Made by a program: the position numbers and the translations under genes. A stretch of 64,000 nucleotides of DNA from G958296245 sp963664035 (GTDB lineage Bacteria > Chloroflexota > Dehalococcoidia > Lucifugimonadales > G958296245). The stretch spans positions 1,984,001-2,048,000 of the forward strand of contig OY760867.2 in the NCBI GenBank assembly GCA_963664035.2. Reading direction: 5' to 3'. Below are positions 1-8,111 of the stretch, in pieces. The notes beneath the pieces were generated by a model. That model saw only the letters and a program-made list of their open reading frames with translations, ran no database searches and was not told the DNA's origin. Each line of letters begins with the position of its first letter. The first letter of the stretch is position 1.

Positions 1-660
1 GAGGGCGCCGCCCGGAGGGCGGCGGGGGAACGCGGCCTGAAGCTGTTGGGGCAGAGGGCTGACACGCTGATAACGGTGGACAACGACAGGCTCGACTCCT
101 CGCTGGACGTGAAGCTGTCGCTCGACAGGGCGTTCAAGCTGGCCGACGAGGTGCTCAGGCAGGGCGTGCAGGGGATAACGGAGGTCGTGACGCTTCCGGG
201 CCTCGTCAACGTGGACTTCGCGGACGTCAAGTCGGTGATGGCCGGCGGCGGGCCGTCGTTCATGGCGCTGGGCGAGGGCAGGGGCAAGTCGGCCGCGAAG
301 GACGCTGCCCGCGCGGCCATATCCAACCCGTTGTTCGACGCCCCGCTCTGCGGCGCGTCCGGGGTGCTGTTCAACGTCAAGGGCGGCAGGGACCTGACGC
401 TCGGCCAGGTCCACGAGGTGGCCGGGATGATACGGGAGGCGACGAGGACGAGCAGCCGCGTCGTGTTCGGGGTCGCCCAGAAGACCTGGTGGCGGCGCCG
501 CGTGGAGGTGACGCTGGTCGCCACCGGCATCAGCGAGCCCGCCGGCGACGTCGCCGACGCGCCCGCCGTCGAGCTTGCCGAGCACGCCCCCGCGCCGGTG
601 GAGGAGCGGATCCCCGTGAATGGCTCCGCGGTGGGCGCGGGGTTCCCAGGGGTACTGTAG
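1..660 (+). CDS. ftsZ: Cell division protein FtsZ, C-terminal part (5' end outside window)
   Basis: The reading frame is open from base 1 and ends at 660, so the N-terminal GTP-binding half with the tubulin signature lies upstream of the window. What remains matches the FtsZ C-terminal domain: DTLITVDNDRL (family DTLIVIPNDRL), a helix with AF.LADEVLRQGVQGI, then VDFADVKSVM, the GA.GVLFNVKGG segment with DLTL, and VEVTLVATGI. About 40 residues of Pro/Ala-rich tail follow, without an obvious conserved C-terminal FtsA/ZipA-binding peptide. FtsZ polymerises into the cytokinetic ring at midcell. The TTG at 46 is internal and not a start. Confidence 0.93.
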   Translation, partial: EGAARRAAGERGLKLLGQRADTLITVDNDRLDSSLDVKLSLDRAFKLADEVLRQGVQGITEVVTLPGLVNVDFADVKSVMAGGGPSFMALGEGRGKSAAKDAARAAISNPLFDAPLCGASGVLFNVKGGRDLTLGQVHEVAGMIREATRTSSRVVFGVAQKTWWRRRVEVTLVATGISEPAGDVADAPAVELAEHAPAPVEERIPVNGSAVGAGFPGVL

Positions 661-738
661 CGGTACAGGCTCCTGGCGGTCCCTGTGGTACCATGCCGGC
701 GATTCGGGCATGGACTGGCCCTTGCGCGGTGAGAGAAA

Positions 739-1119
739 TTGTGGACGACGCTGCTGATGGTCGGTGCTGGCGGGCTCATAGGGGCCGTCGGGCGCTACCT
801 CGTGGGGACCTGGGCGCAGGGGCTGGTAGGGGACTCGTCGTTTCCGCTGGGCACGCTGGCGGTGAACGTCGTGGGCTGCCTGCTGATCGGCTTCCTGGCC
901 GGGCTGGCGGAGACGAGGGAGGCGCTGAACGCGGAGGTACGGCTGTTCCTGGTCGTCGGCGTGCTGGGCGGGTTCACCACCTACTCGGCGTTTGGATACG
1001 AGACGGTCGCCCTGCTCCGCGGCGGCGACACGCTCGCGGCCATCGCGAACGTGGGTCTACAGCTTGCGGTAGGTCTCGCGGCGGTCTGGGTGGGGATGCG
1101 CGTCTCGCAGTGGGCGTGA
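739..1119 (+). CDS. crcB: Fluoride ion channel CrcB/FluC
   Basis: A 126-residue four-helix membrane protein of the usual CrcB/FluC length. It carries the N-terminal GG.IGAVGRYL segment, the NVVGCLLIGF helix with the conserved Asn, and the GGFTTYSAFGYE motif that carries the pore phenylalanines. The family exports fluoride as a dual-topology dimer. The annotated start is TTG at 739 behind GAGAG; an in-frame ATG at 757 is a plausible alternative and leaves all conserved segments intact. I looked for a fluoride riboswitch in 661-738 and could not make the consensus fit. It follows ftsZ by 78 bp. Confidence 0.88.
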   Translation: MWTTLLMVGAGGLIGAVGRYLVGTWAQGLVGDSSFPLGTLAVNVVGCLLIGFLAGLAETREALNAEVRLFLVVGVLGGFTTYSAFGYETVALLRGGDTLAAIANVGLQLAVGLAAVWVGMRVSQWA

Positions 1120-1142
1120 GGCTGGCGAACACCCTTGAAGGC

Positions 1143-1167
1143 CCCTTCGACAGGCTCAGGGCGAACG
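1143..1167. repeat. REP-like dispersed repeat (CTTCGACAGGCTCAGG type)
   Basis: The string CCTTCGACAGGCTCAGG recurs inside the methyltransferase gene at 44613-44629 and, as a variant on the opposite strand (GGTGAGCTTGTCGAACC), at 11433-11457. It lies between the convergent crcB and ABC exporter genes. Confidence 0.6.
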
Positions 1168-1225
1168 TGACCAGCCTAATCTGCTATATCGCCAATCGCC
1201 CAGACGGGATTCACCCCCATCCTAA

Positions 1226-1246
1226 CCTTCCCCCTGAGGGGGAAGG
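1226..1246. terminator. GC-rich hairpin between convergent genes
   Basis: CCTTCCCCC (1226-1234), loop TGA, GGGGGAAGG (1238-1246): a perfect 9-bp stem between crcB (+) and the ABC exporter gene (-). There is no long T-run on either side, so it is only a possible bidirectional terminator. It resembles the CCCTCTCCC/GGGAGAGGG hairpin inside the methyltransferase gene near 44007-44030 and may be a repeat rather than a dedicated terminator. Confidence 0.45.
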
Positions 1247-1264
1247 GATTCTGAGATAGCCTGC

Positions 1265-3112
1265 TTAAGCCGGGTGGCCTAGAGCGCCGTTGATGGGGAG
1301 GGCCTCCTCCATGGCGGCGTAGTTCATCTGGTAGAGGTGGGCGTATAGGCCGCCGTTGGCCATGAGCTCGTCGTGGGCGCCGGTCTCGACGACCTGCCCC
1401 TTGTCGAGCACCACGATCTTGTCGGCGCCGCGGACCGTGGAGAGGCGGTGGGCGATGACGATGGCGGTGCGCCCCCGCAGCAGGCTCTGCAGCGCCCGCT
1501 GTATCAGGGTCTCTGTGTAGCTGTCGATGTTGGCGGTGGCCTCGTCCAGAATCAGCACGCGGGGGTCGGCCACGATGGCGCGCGCGAAGCTGATCAACTG
1601 GCGCTGGCCTATGCTCAGGTTGGCGCCGCGCTCGTGCAGGTAGGTGTCGTATCCGTCCTCCAGCTTCATGATGAAGTCGTGCGCTCCGACGGCCCTGGCG
1701 GCGGACATCATCTGGGCGTCCGACGCGCCGGAGTGGTTGTACTTGATGTTCTCCCGGACCGTGCCCGAGAAGAGGAACGGCTCCTGGAGCACCATACTTA
1801 TCTGCCCGGCAAGGGAGCCGCGGGTGAAGTCGCGCACGTCGTGGCCGTCGACGAGGACGGCGCCCCTGCCGCGCTCCACGTCGTAGAAGCGCGCCACCAG
1901 GGAGACGAGGGTAGTCTTCCCCGCGCCGGTGGGGCCGACTATCGCCACGGTCTGGCCTGGCGCGGCGCGCAGGTTCACGCCCTTGATCACGTCCTCGCCC
2001 GGGGAGTAGCCGAAGCTGACGCCGCGCAGCTCTACGTCGCCTTCGAGCCTGGGCAGGTCCCTTGCGCCGGGGGCGTCGGCCATCTGGGGCTTCGTGTCCA
2101 GCAGCTCGAATATGCGTATGCCGGACGCCATGGCGCGCTGGAGCATCGTGTACTGCATGGTGAGGTTGCGGATGGGGTCGAAGAAGCGCTGGATGTACAT
2201 GACGTACGCGACCAGCGCACCGACCGCGAGCGCCTCGCCCGACACGAGGCGGGCGCCGAAGAAGATCGCCATGCCGATGGAGAGCGCGGTGAAGGTGTCC
2301 ACGGGCGGCAGTACGCCCGCGGAGAGCCTGGCCGCCGAGAGGTTGGCCCTGCAGTTCTCCAGGTTCAGGCCGTCGAAGTTTTGGAGGTTCTTCTCCTGTC
2401 GGTTCATAGCCTGGACGACGCGGACGCCGGCGATGTTCTCGTTCAGGGAGCCGTTCACTATGGCGACGGCGCTCCTTACGCGTATGAACGCCTTCCTGGC
2501 CAGCGGCTGCCACAACGCCATCACGATGACGAGCAGGGGAATGGCGGCCAGCGATATGAGGCCGAGCTCCAGGCTCATGACGAGCAGGGCGGCGACGATC
2601 CAGACGAGGCCTATGAGGTCGCCGAGGGTTATGACGGCGACTTCGAGGAGCTGCTGTAGCTGGTAGACGTCGCCGAGTACGCGCGACATGATGCGCCCTA
2701 CCTCGGTCCTGTCGTAGAAGGAGACCGGCTGCTTGTGGAGGTGCTCGAACAGGTCGTTGCGGAGATCGTATAGCATCTTCTGGCCCGCGCGCGCCAGGCT
2801 GAGGTCCATTGCGAAGTTCGCGCCCCAGCTCAGGGCCGCGTTGGCCATGAAGAGGGCGACCAGCCACGTCAGGCCGGAGAAGTCGCCGGCGCGGATGTAG
2901 TCGTCGATGGCGACCTTTACGATCCAGGGCACGGCCGCGAACGTCGCCGTGTAGACGAGCATGGAGGCGACGGCGAGGGCGGCGAGGCGCTTTTGCCTGG
3001 CCACGTAGGGGAGCATCCTGCGGATGACCCTGTGGTCGTAGACGCTGCCGAACGCCTCCTCGTTGGGGTCGGAGCCGTCCGACCTTATCATCCCGCTTAC
3101 GCGGCCGATCAT
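1265..3112 (-). CDS. Heterodimeric ABC exporter, subunit with complete Walker B
   Basis: A 615-residue type IV ABC half-transporter: six-helix membrane domain (residues about 45-340) followed by an ATPase domain with Walker A GPTGAGKTT, signature LSIGQRQ (not the canonical LSGGQ), Walker B VLILDEATANID with the catalytic Glu, and the H-loop IAHRLST. The ATG at 3112 overlaps the stop of the upstream exporter gene by ATGA, so translation is coupled. The changed signature here and the missing Glu in the partner fall in the same composite ATP site, as in known heterodimeric multidrug exporters of the TM287/288 or BmrCD type. Substrate is unknown. The same frame stays open far upstream, but that extension is antisense-like low-complexity Arg/Pro sequence and is not part of the protein. 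Confidence 0.9.
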   Translation of the reverse strand: MIGRVSGMIRSDGSDPNEEAFGSVYDHRVIRRMLPYVARQKRLAALAVASMLVYTATFAAVPWIVKVAIDDYIRAGDFSGLTWLVALFMANAALSWGANFAMDLSLARAGQKMLYDLRNDLFEHLHKQPVSFYDRTEVGRIMSRVLGDVYQLQQLLEVAVITLGDLIGLVWIVAALLVMSLELGLISLAAIPLLVIVMALWQPLARKAFIRVRSAVAIVNGSLNENIAGVRVVQAMNRQEKNLQNFDGLNLENCRANLSAARLSAGVLPPVDTFTALSIGMAIFFGARLVSGEALAVGALVAYVMYIQRFFDPIRNLTMQYTMLQRAMASGIRIFELLDTKPQMADAPGARDLPRLEGDVELRGVSFGYSPGEDVIKGVNLRAAPGQTVAIVGPTGAGKTTLVSLVARFYDVERGRGAVLVDGHDVRDFTRGSLAGQISMVLQEPFLFSGTVRENIKYNHSGASDAQMMSAARAVGAHDFIMKLEDGYDTYLHERGANLSIGQRQLISFARAIVADPRVLILDEATANIDSYTETLIQRALQSLLRGRTAIVIAHRLSTVRGADKIVVLDKGQVVETGAHDELMANGGLYAHLYQMNYAAMEEALPINGALGHPA

Positions 3113-4908
3113 GACCTGGCGCTTCCGACCGCGATCGGGACCGGGACGTCGAAGTCGAGCATGACGTCTTCCTGGGGCCGAAGCTGGAGGTCGTAGATCC
3201 GGCGGTAGTGGCCGCCTAGGTCTAGGAGCTCGTCGTGCTTGCCGCGCTCGACGATCCTGCCGCCGTCGAGGACGAGGATCTGGTCCGCCCGGTGGACGGT
3301 GCTCAGCCTGTGCGCGATGACGAAGGTGGTGCGCCCGCGCATGACGGCCTCCATCGCCCTGCGGATGCGCTCCTCGGTGGTGGCGTCCACGCTGGACGTG
3401 GAGTCGTCCAGCACCAGGATGGGTGGGTCGAGCAGCACGGCGCGGGCTATGGACAGCCGCTGGCGCTGGCCGCCCGACAGGGTGGCCCCTCGCTCTCCGA
3501 CCATCGTCTCGTAGCCGTCGCCCAGGCCTTGGATGAAGTCGTCCATCTGGGCGACGCGCGCCGCCTCGGCTATCTCCTCCATGGCCGCGTCCCCGCGGCC
3601 GTAGGCGATGTTCTCGCGCAGGGTGGCGGTGAACAGGAAGACGTCCTGCTGGACGATGCCGACGTTGCGGCGCAGCGATTCCAGGGTGCAGTCCCGCACG
3701 TCGACGCCGTCTATGGTGACGCGCCCGCCGGTCACGTCGTAGAAGCGGGGTATCAGGTGCGCGGCGCTGCTCTTGCCGCTGCCCGGCGCGCCCAGCAGCG
3801 CCACGACCTGCCCCGGCCTCGCGTCGATGGAGATGTCTTCGAGGACGTTCGCTCCCTTCTTGTAGGCGAAGCTGACGTTCTCGAAGCGCACGCGGCCCTT
3901 CGACCTGGGCAGCGCCGCCGCGCCGGGGCGCTGCCGGACCGGCGACTCCATGTCCAGCACCTCGAACAGGCGCTGGCCCGCGGACATGGTCCGCGCGAAG
4001 GTGCTGACCATCATGCCCGCCTGCCGGACGGGGAGGGTCAGTATCTGGAGGTAGAAGAGGAACTGCGCGAGCTCGCCCCAGGTCAGGTGGCCGTCGATCA
4101 CCCGCCCGCCGCCGTACCATAGTATGAGCCCGGTGGCGATGAGGAATGCGAAGACCATCAGCGACATGTTCAGGGCCTGCAATCGCGTCGCCCTCACCAT
4201 GTCGACGGCCACCTCGAGGCTCTTGGCCTCGTACTTCCTCTGTTCGTGCTCCTCGGCGGCGAAGGCCTTGACGACGCGGACGCCGGTCATGCTCTCCTGC
4301 AGGATGGTGCTCAGGTCGCCCATGTCCTCCTGGGCCTTGAGCCATAGGCGGCGCATGTGGGCGTGTACGAAGCTCATCAGTACGGCCATGACGGGCAGGA
4401 AGCTGATGCTGATCAGCCCGAGCTTCCAGTCCAGCCGCAGGAGCAGCACTGCCACGACCACGAAGAGGATCACGTAGTAGGGCGAGCGAATCAGGCCGAC
4501 GTTGCAGAACATCCGGACGGCCTCGACGTCGGTTATGGCCCTCGACATCAGGTTGCCCGTGTGCTGGCGGTCGTGGACGGCGAAGCTGAGGTCCTGGACG
4601 TGGCCGTAGAACCTGTTGCGGAGGTGGTATACGACCGTCTGCCCGAGCGCCTCGCCGAGGTAGGTCTGGCCGAATGAGAGGATGCCCCTGACCGCGCTGA
4701 ACGCCAGGATGGCGGCGACGATGGCCAGTATTGCCGGTTCGGAGATGACGCCGCCTTCGAGCACCACCGCGACTTCGTCGACGGCCGCCCCGAAGAGCCG
4801 AGGGAGTACTAGGTAGGCGATGGCGGCGCCCGCCATGCAGAGGTACGCGCCGGCCAGCCGCCACTTGTGGCGGAGGGCCAGCCCCGTTATGCGAAGTAAG
4901 ATTCCCAT
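3109..4908 (-). CDS. Heterodimeric ABC exporter, subunit with degenerate Walker B
   Basis: A 599-residue ABC half-transporter starting MGILLRITGLALRHKWR. Membrane domain first, then an ATPase domain with Walker A GAPGSGKSS, signature LSGGQRQ, and Walker B ILVLDDSTSSVD. Asp replaces the catalytic Glu, so this nucleotide site is expected to be poor at hydrolysis. It is the first gene of a two-gene operon with the 1265-3112 gene (4-bp overlap). I chose the ATG at 4908 because it sits at the start of the first helix region; upstream in-frame codons to 4992 add 28 non-conserved residues. The pair probably exports lipids, drugs or peptides; nothing nearby names the substrate. Confidence 0.9.
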   Translation of the reverse strand: MGILLRITGLALRHKWRLAGAYLCMAGAAIAYLVLPRLFGAAVDEVAVVLEGGVISEPAILAIVAAILAFSAVRGILSFGQTYLGEALGQTVVYHLRNRFYGHVQDLSFAVHDRQHTGNLMSRAITDVEAVRMFCNVGLIRSPYYVILFVVVAVLLLRLDWKLGLISISFLPVMAVLMSFVHAHMRRLWLKAQEDMGDLSTILQESMTGVRVVKAFAAEEHEQRKYEAKSLEVAVDMVRATRLQALNMSLMVFAFLIATGLILWYGGGRVIDGHLTWGELAQFLFYLQILTLPVRQAGMMVSTFARTMSAGQRLFEVLDMESPVRQRPGAAALPRSKGRVRFENVSFAYKKGANVLEDISIDARPGQVVALLGAPGSGKSSAAHLIPRFYDVTGGRVTIDGVDVRDCTLESLRRNVGIVQQDVFLFTATLRENIAYGRGDAAMEEIAEAARVAQMDDFIQGLGDGYETMVGERGATLSGGQRQRLSIARAVLLDPPILVLDDSTSSVDATTEERIRRAMEAVMRGRTTFVIAHRLSTVHRADQILVLDGGRIVERGKHDELLDLGGHYRRIYDLQLRPQEDVMLDFDVPVPIAVGSARS

Positions 4909-5046
4909 AGTGGCGAGTCGGCAGCCGAGCGCACGCCCCGCAATGCCGGCCCGCACAGGCAATATCTTAGGCGAACCCGCGGGTAGAATCAATGACCTGA
5001 GAGGTCAATTTCGGGTAATTTTGTTCATGATTTGCGAAACGGGTCG

Positions 5047-5077
5047 TTGACCTGCCGTCTTCGGCGCGGGATATAAT
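5047..5077 (+). promoter_or_regulatory. Putative sigma-70 promoter for the GH127-like gene
   Basis: TTGACC at 5047-5052 and a perfect TATAAT at 5072-5077, separated by 19 bp, which is longer than the ideal 17. The Shine-Dalgarno GGGGAGG and ATG at 5109 follow. Confidence 0.5.
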
Positions 5078-5108
5078 GCCTGGCACGCAACAGGGGAGGC
5101 TTCCAGAG

Positions 5109-6914
5109 ATGCTCGATCACAATCCACTTGACGCGACCGTGAGAGGCGAACGCTACGAGGCATCCGTGCCGGACACGCTGGACCTGGCGGACCGGATGGG
5201 CCTTGCGGTCAACGCGCTGACCAACGTCTGGCATCCCTCGGAGAGGTACGCCCTCGCCTTCAACGTCGACTTCTCCCGGCGTCCTCCGGTGCTGTCCATC
5301 AATCACCTCACCGACGCGTACCTGAACATCCCGGCCAAGTTCATGGAGGCGTTGGTATTCTGCCGGCTGGCTTCTGGGAGCCGGCAGAATATAGAGGTGG
5401 ACCGGGGCGTGCTCGACGCGCAGCTTGGCTTAATCGGCGGCGACGGCCTGACCTACTGCCCGACTGACACCCTGCCGGAGCTTCCGGGGCGGCGTCCGTT
5501 CGCCGAGGTGTGGGGCGAGGGCCGCCTGCTGCTTGCCCTGTCGATGCTGGCGCAGGTCGACGACGCCCCGCGCTGGGCCGAGGCCGCCAGGCGGAAGGTG
5601 GACCGGTTCCTGGAGCTGTCGCGGCGCAAGGACGGGTTCAGGTTCCTGTGGCAGGCGGGGTACGGTCCGGGCGAAAACCCTCCGCCGGACGCGGACGAGC
5701 CGTCGAAGCCGCGCGAGGGCATTTCGCTGGCCGACCACTACCCATTCTTCAGCATCATATACTCGACGGGCGCGCTCGGGCACGGGGCCGGCCTGCTGTA
5801 CCGCGTCACTGGCTACGAGCCGGCGCTGGAGCTGTCCGAGGGCTTGGCGCGGTGGGCGCTGGCGAGGGTATTCGCCCGCGAGGACGGGCGGTGGGACTTC
5901 TACCACTTCCACCACAGCCTCTACTCGCTGATGGCTGTCTGCGAGTACGCCGTAGCCTCGGGCGACCGCGCGGCGCTGGAGCGCGTCGACGCCTGCTACC
6001 GGTGGGCGCGGGAGATGGGGGACCCGCTGATCGGCTACTTCCCGGAGTACATGCCGGGGTCGGACCCCTACCTGGGGAGGCGCGGCAACACCACGGAGGC
6101 CTGCGAGGTCGCCGACATGCTCTTCCTGGCGCTGTACCTGACGAAGGAGGGCATGGGCGACTACTGGGACGACGTCGACCGCTGGATGCGGAACGTGCAT
6201 GCAGAGTCCCAGATGCTCGACGCCGGGTTCGTGGACGACATCCCGGGCGAGTATCTACTCAGCGGGCCGCACTCGAGGCGGTACATCGACTCCAAGGACG
6301 TGGCCGCCCGCTCGCTCGGCTCGTTCTGGGGCTGGATGAGCGCCAACGACGCCATCCCCGTGGACAAGACGGAGCAGGGTCCCAGGCTGAAGAACAGGGG
6401 CATCATGCACTGCTGCACGGCCAACGGCGCTCGCGCCCTATACCTCGTCTGGGACGCCATGCTCAGGCAGGAGGGCGACGAGACGACGGTAGAGCTGCTG
6501 CTGAACAGGGCCTCGCCGTGGCTGGACGTCGACAGCTACCTGCCGGTGGAGGGCAGGGTCGTGCTCCGCGCCAAGAACACCCGGAGCGCCAGGGTGCGGA
6601 TGCCCGAGTGGTGCAGCCCGGAGCAGGTGCGGGCCTCGGTGGGGGGCAAGGACGCGGAGACCATCGCGCAGGGGCGGTACGTTCTAGTGGGCGGCCTGAA
6701 CGCCGGCGACGAGGTGACGCTGACGTTCCCCGTGCCGGAGCGCACGGAGCACCGGGTGATCGGGGAGTCACCGTACAAGCTGACGCTGCGCGGCTCCAAC
6801 GTCGTCTCCATAGACCCACAGGGCGCCATCTACCCGCTATACGCCAGCCAGCCCTCGGGCGCGACCGTGGCCAAGGAGCGCTTCGTGCCGGAGATCCGGG
6901 ACGTGGTGTGGTAG
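5109..6914 (+). CDS. GH127/DUF1680-like glycoside hydrolase family protein
   Basis: A 601-residue cytoplasmic-looking protein (no signal peptide) with an alpha/alpha-barrel pattern and a C-terminal beta-domain. The stretch GIMHCCTANGARALY (residues about 432-446) resembles the catalytic cysteine region of beta-L-arabinofuranosidases of GH127/DUF1680 (CC..N..R). The following VELLLNRASPWLDVDSYLPVEG and VRMPEWC segments also match the layout of that family's beta-domains. The ATG at 5109 has GGGGAGG 11-17 bases upstream; an ATG at 5076 lacks one and overlaps the putative -10 element. The substrate cannot be read from sequence; conserved active-site glutamates should be checked by alignment. Confidence 0.6.
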   Translation: MLDHNPLDATVRGERYEASVPDTLDLADRMGLAVNALTNVWHPSERYALAFNVDFSRRPPVLSINHLTDAYLNIPAKFMEALVFCRLASGSRQNIEVDRGVLDAQLGLIGGDGLTYCPTDTLPELPGRRPFAEVWGEGRLLLALSMLAQVDDAPRWAEAARRKVDRFLELSRRKDGFRFLWQAGYGPGENPPPDADEPSKPREGISLADHYPFFSIIYSTGALGHGAGLLYRVTGYEPALELSEGLARWALARVFAREDGRWDFYHFHHSLYSLMAVCEYAVASGDRAALERVDACYRWAREMGDPLIGYFPEYMPGSDPYLGRRGNTTEACEVADMLFLALYLTKEGMGDYWDDVDRWMRNVHAESQMLDAGFVDDIPGEYLLSGPHSRRYIDSKDVAARSLGSFWGWMSANDAIPVDKTEQGPRLKNRGIMHCCTANGARALYLVWDAMLRQEGDETTVELLLNRASPWLDVDSYLPVEGRVVLRAKNTRSARVRMPEWCSPEQVRASVGGKDAETIAQGRYVLVGGLNAGDEVTLTFPVPERTEHRVIGESPYKLTLRGSNVVSIDPQGAIYPLYASQPSGATVAKERFVPEIRDVVW

Positions 6915-6925
6915 CTCGGCGAGTC

Positions 6926-7225
6926 TCAGGCGTAGTGGTCGGAGACTTCGATGACGTTGACTGTTCTGTCGGCTGTAGGAAGTTCGTCTCGGCAACAGTC
7001 TATAGGATTCCGGTCCCGTAGCCCTTCACGCCTGCACTCCTCGCACACCTTGAATATCAGACGCCACTGGTTCACCAACACGGCAGACCGCAGCCCGCTG
7101 AAGTCGTGCCGAAGCCGCTCAGAGCCGGCGGCCTGATAGGGAGATTGGGCAAGCAGCTCAAGTACACTGTGCCATCGACGCTGAAGCCTGGGATGCTTGT
7201 GTCGCCAGAAGCGCGGCTTATCCAT
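6926..7225 (-). CDS. RelE/HigB-superfamily toxin-like protein
   Basis: A 99-residue basic protein. The order F..HP.LQRRW, LRHDFSGLRSAVLVNQWRLIF and a terminal VNVIEVSDHY matches RelE/HigB-type ribosome-dependent mRNA interferases (LRS.....WRLIF...... V.V.DYH). An extra Cys-rich insertion (CEECRREGLRDRNPIDCC) interrupts the usual short turn between strands. It lies 53 bp downstream of, and on the same strand as, a Panacea/SocA-like gene, which suggests a toxin-antitoxin pair with antitoxin first. Catalytic residues are not certain. Confidence 0.6.
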   Translation of the reverse strand: MDKPRFWRHKHPRLQRRWHSVLELLAQSPYQAAGSERLRHDFSGLRSAVLVNQWRLIFKVCEECRREGLRDRNPIDCCRDELPTADRTVNVIEVSDHYA

Positions 7226-7278
7226 CTCCCGTCGGAGGGAATCTATGACCCTAACCGTGTATGGACCGTTCTCGGAGT

Positions 7279-7899
7279 TCAGGGCCTTGGCGAACCCTTC
7301 AGGCTGCTGGACCTGCTTAGCATCATTGCGAAGCTGTCAAGCAAGCCGCGCTCTATCTCGACCAGTGCGATGGCTTCTTCCTCGTCCAGCGGGCCAGTGA
7401 GGTCAAGGTTCAAGGGCAAGTCCCCCAGACGTTCTTCTTCCTGCCAGCCTATCGGCCTCACGTGCATGTCGTGCGTAAGTTCGACCAATGGGCCCGTAGC
7501 CTCTTTGGCGTAGCTGCCGGCGACAGAGTCCATTGCCTGTACAATGCCGCAGTTGCCGGGGTCACTTTCTATGGCGTGGTACAGCGAGTTGCCCCAAGCT
7601 TGGCCAGTCTCCGTAATTGAGTACGATCGTCCCCGCCGTTGAATCAGTTCCGCCTGCTCGAAGTCCGTCTCGGCCTCGTACAGGTCCTTCGTGAACGGCC
7701 CCCACCTGTAGGTGAAGAAAGTGTAGTTCAGGGCCTTGATGCGCTGAATGAACAACTGGTAGCAGAACAGGAACGTAATCTTCTGTAGCTTCAGTCGGTC
7801 GCCTAACGATGCGTTGTTCTTGTGGCTGACCCTGGTCAGCAGCGCCAAGAGCACGGCCTTATCGGTCAGCGCCTCTTCGGAAGTTCTTGAGTATCGCAT
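7279..7899 (-). CDS. Panacea/SocA-like (DUF4065-related) protein, probable antitoxin
   Basis: A 206-residue protein. Residues about 30-105 contain DRLKLQKITFLF and YRWGPFTKDLYEAE, then EQAELIQRRGRSYSITETG. This is the helical LKLQK...(Y/W)GP...LY pattern of the Panacea/SocA (DUF4065) and YwgA-related families. Panacea domains are known as promiscuous antitoxin domains that pair with unrelated toxins, and the next gene downstream looks like a RelE-family toxin. The C-terminal 100 residues are acidic and unrecognised; they could be the toxin-binding part. The start at 7899 is preceded by GGGAGCTC (GGGAG on the coding strand). Confidence 0.55.
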   Translation of the reverse strand: MRYSRTSEEALTDKAVLLALLTRVSHKNNASLGDRLKLQKITFLFCYQLFIQRIKALNYTFFTYRWGPFTKDLYEAETDFEQAELIQRRGRSYSITETGQAWGNSLYHAIESDPGNCGIVQAMDSVAGSYAKEATGPLVELTHDMHVRPIGWQEEERLGDLPLNLDLTGPLDEEEAIALVEIERGLLDSFAMMLSRSSSLKGSPRP

Positions 7900-8111
7900 G
7901 AGCTCCCTCCCATAGCTACGATGCGGGCACCACCATCTATCTTACACTACGCAGCCGAGGGTGCAGTGGGTAGATTCGTCCACACAGAAGAAGGATAGCA
8001 CTCTAGTTCTGAGTAATCAAGGAGCGGTTGACGGGATTTACACCACCAACGGCGGGTGCTAAGGTGTCGGCTACGGTATTCGGCTCATAGTGCCCCCAGA
8101 GGAGGCCTGCC

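Noticed and set aside
661..738. Fluoride riboswitch before crcB
   Set aside because: Hairpins exist, but the conserved crcB-motif core and pseudoknot sequence could not be found by eye.
3113..4864. N-terminal extension that would make the 1265-3112 exporter 1199 residues long
   Set aside because: The extension is Arg/Pro-rich antisense-frame sequence over the partner gene; the ATGA overlap at 3109-3112 gives the real start.
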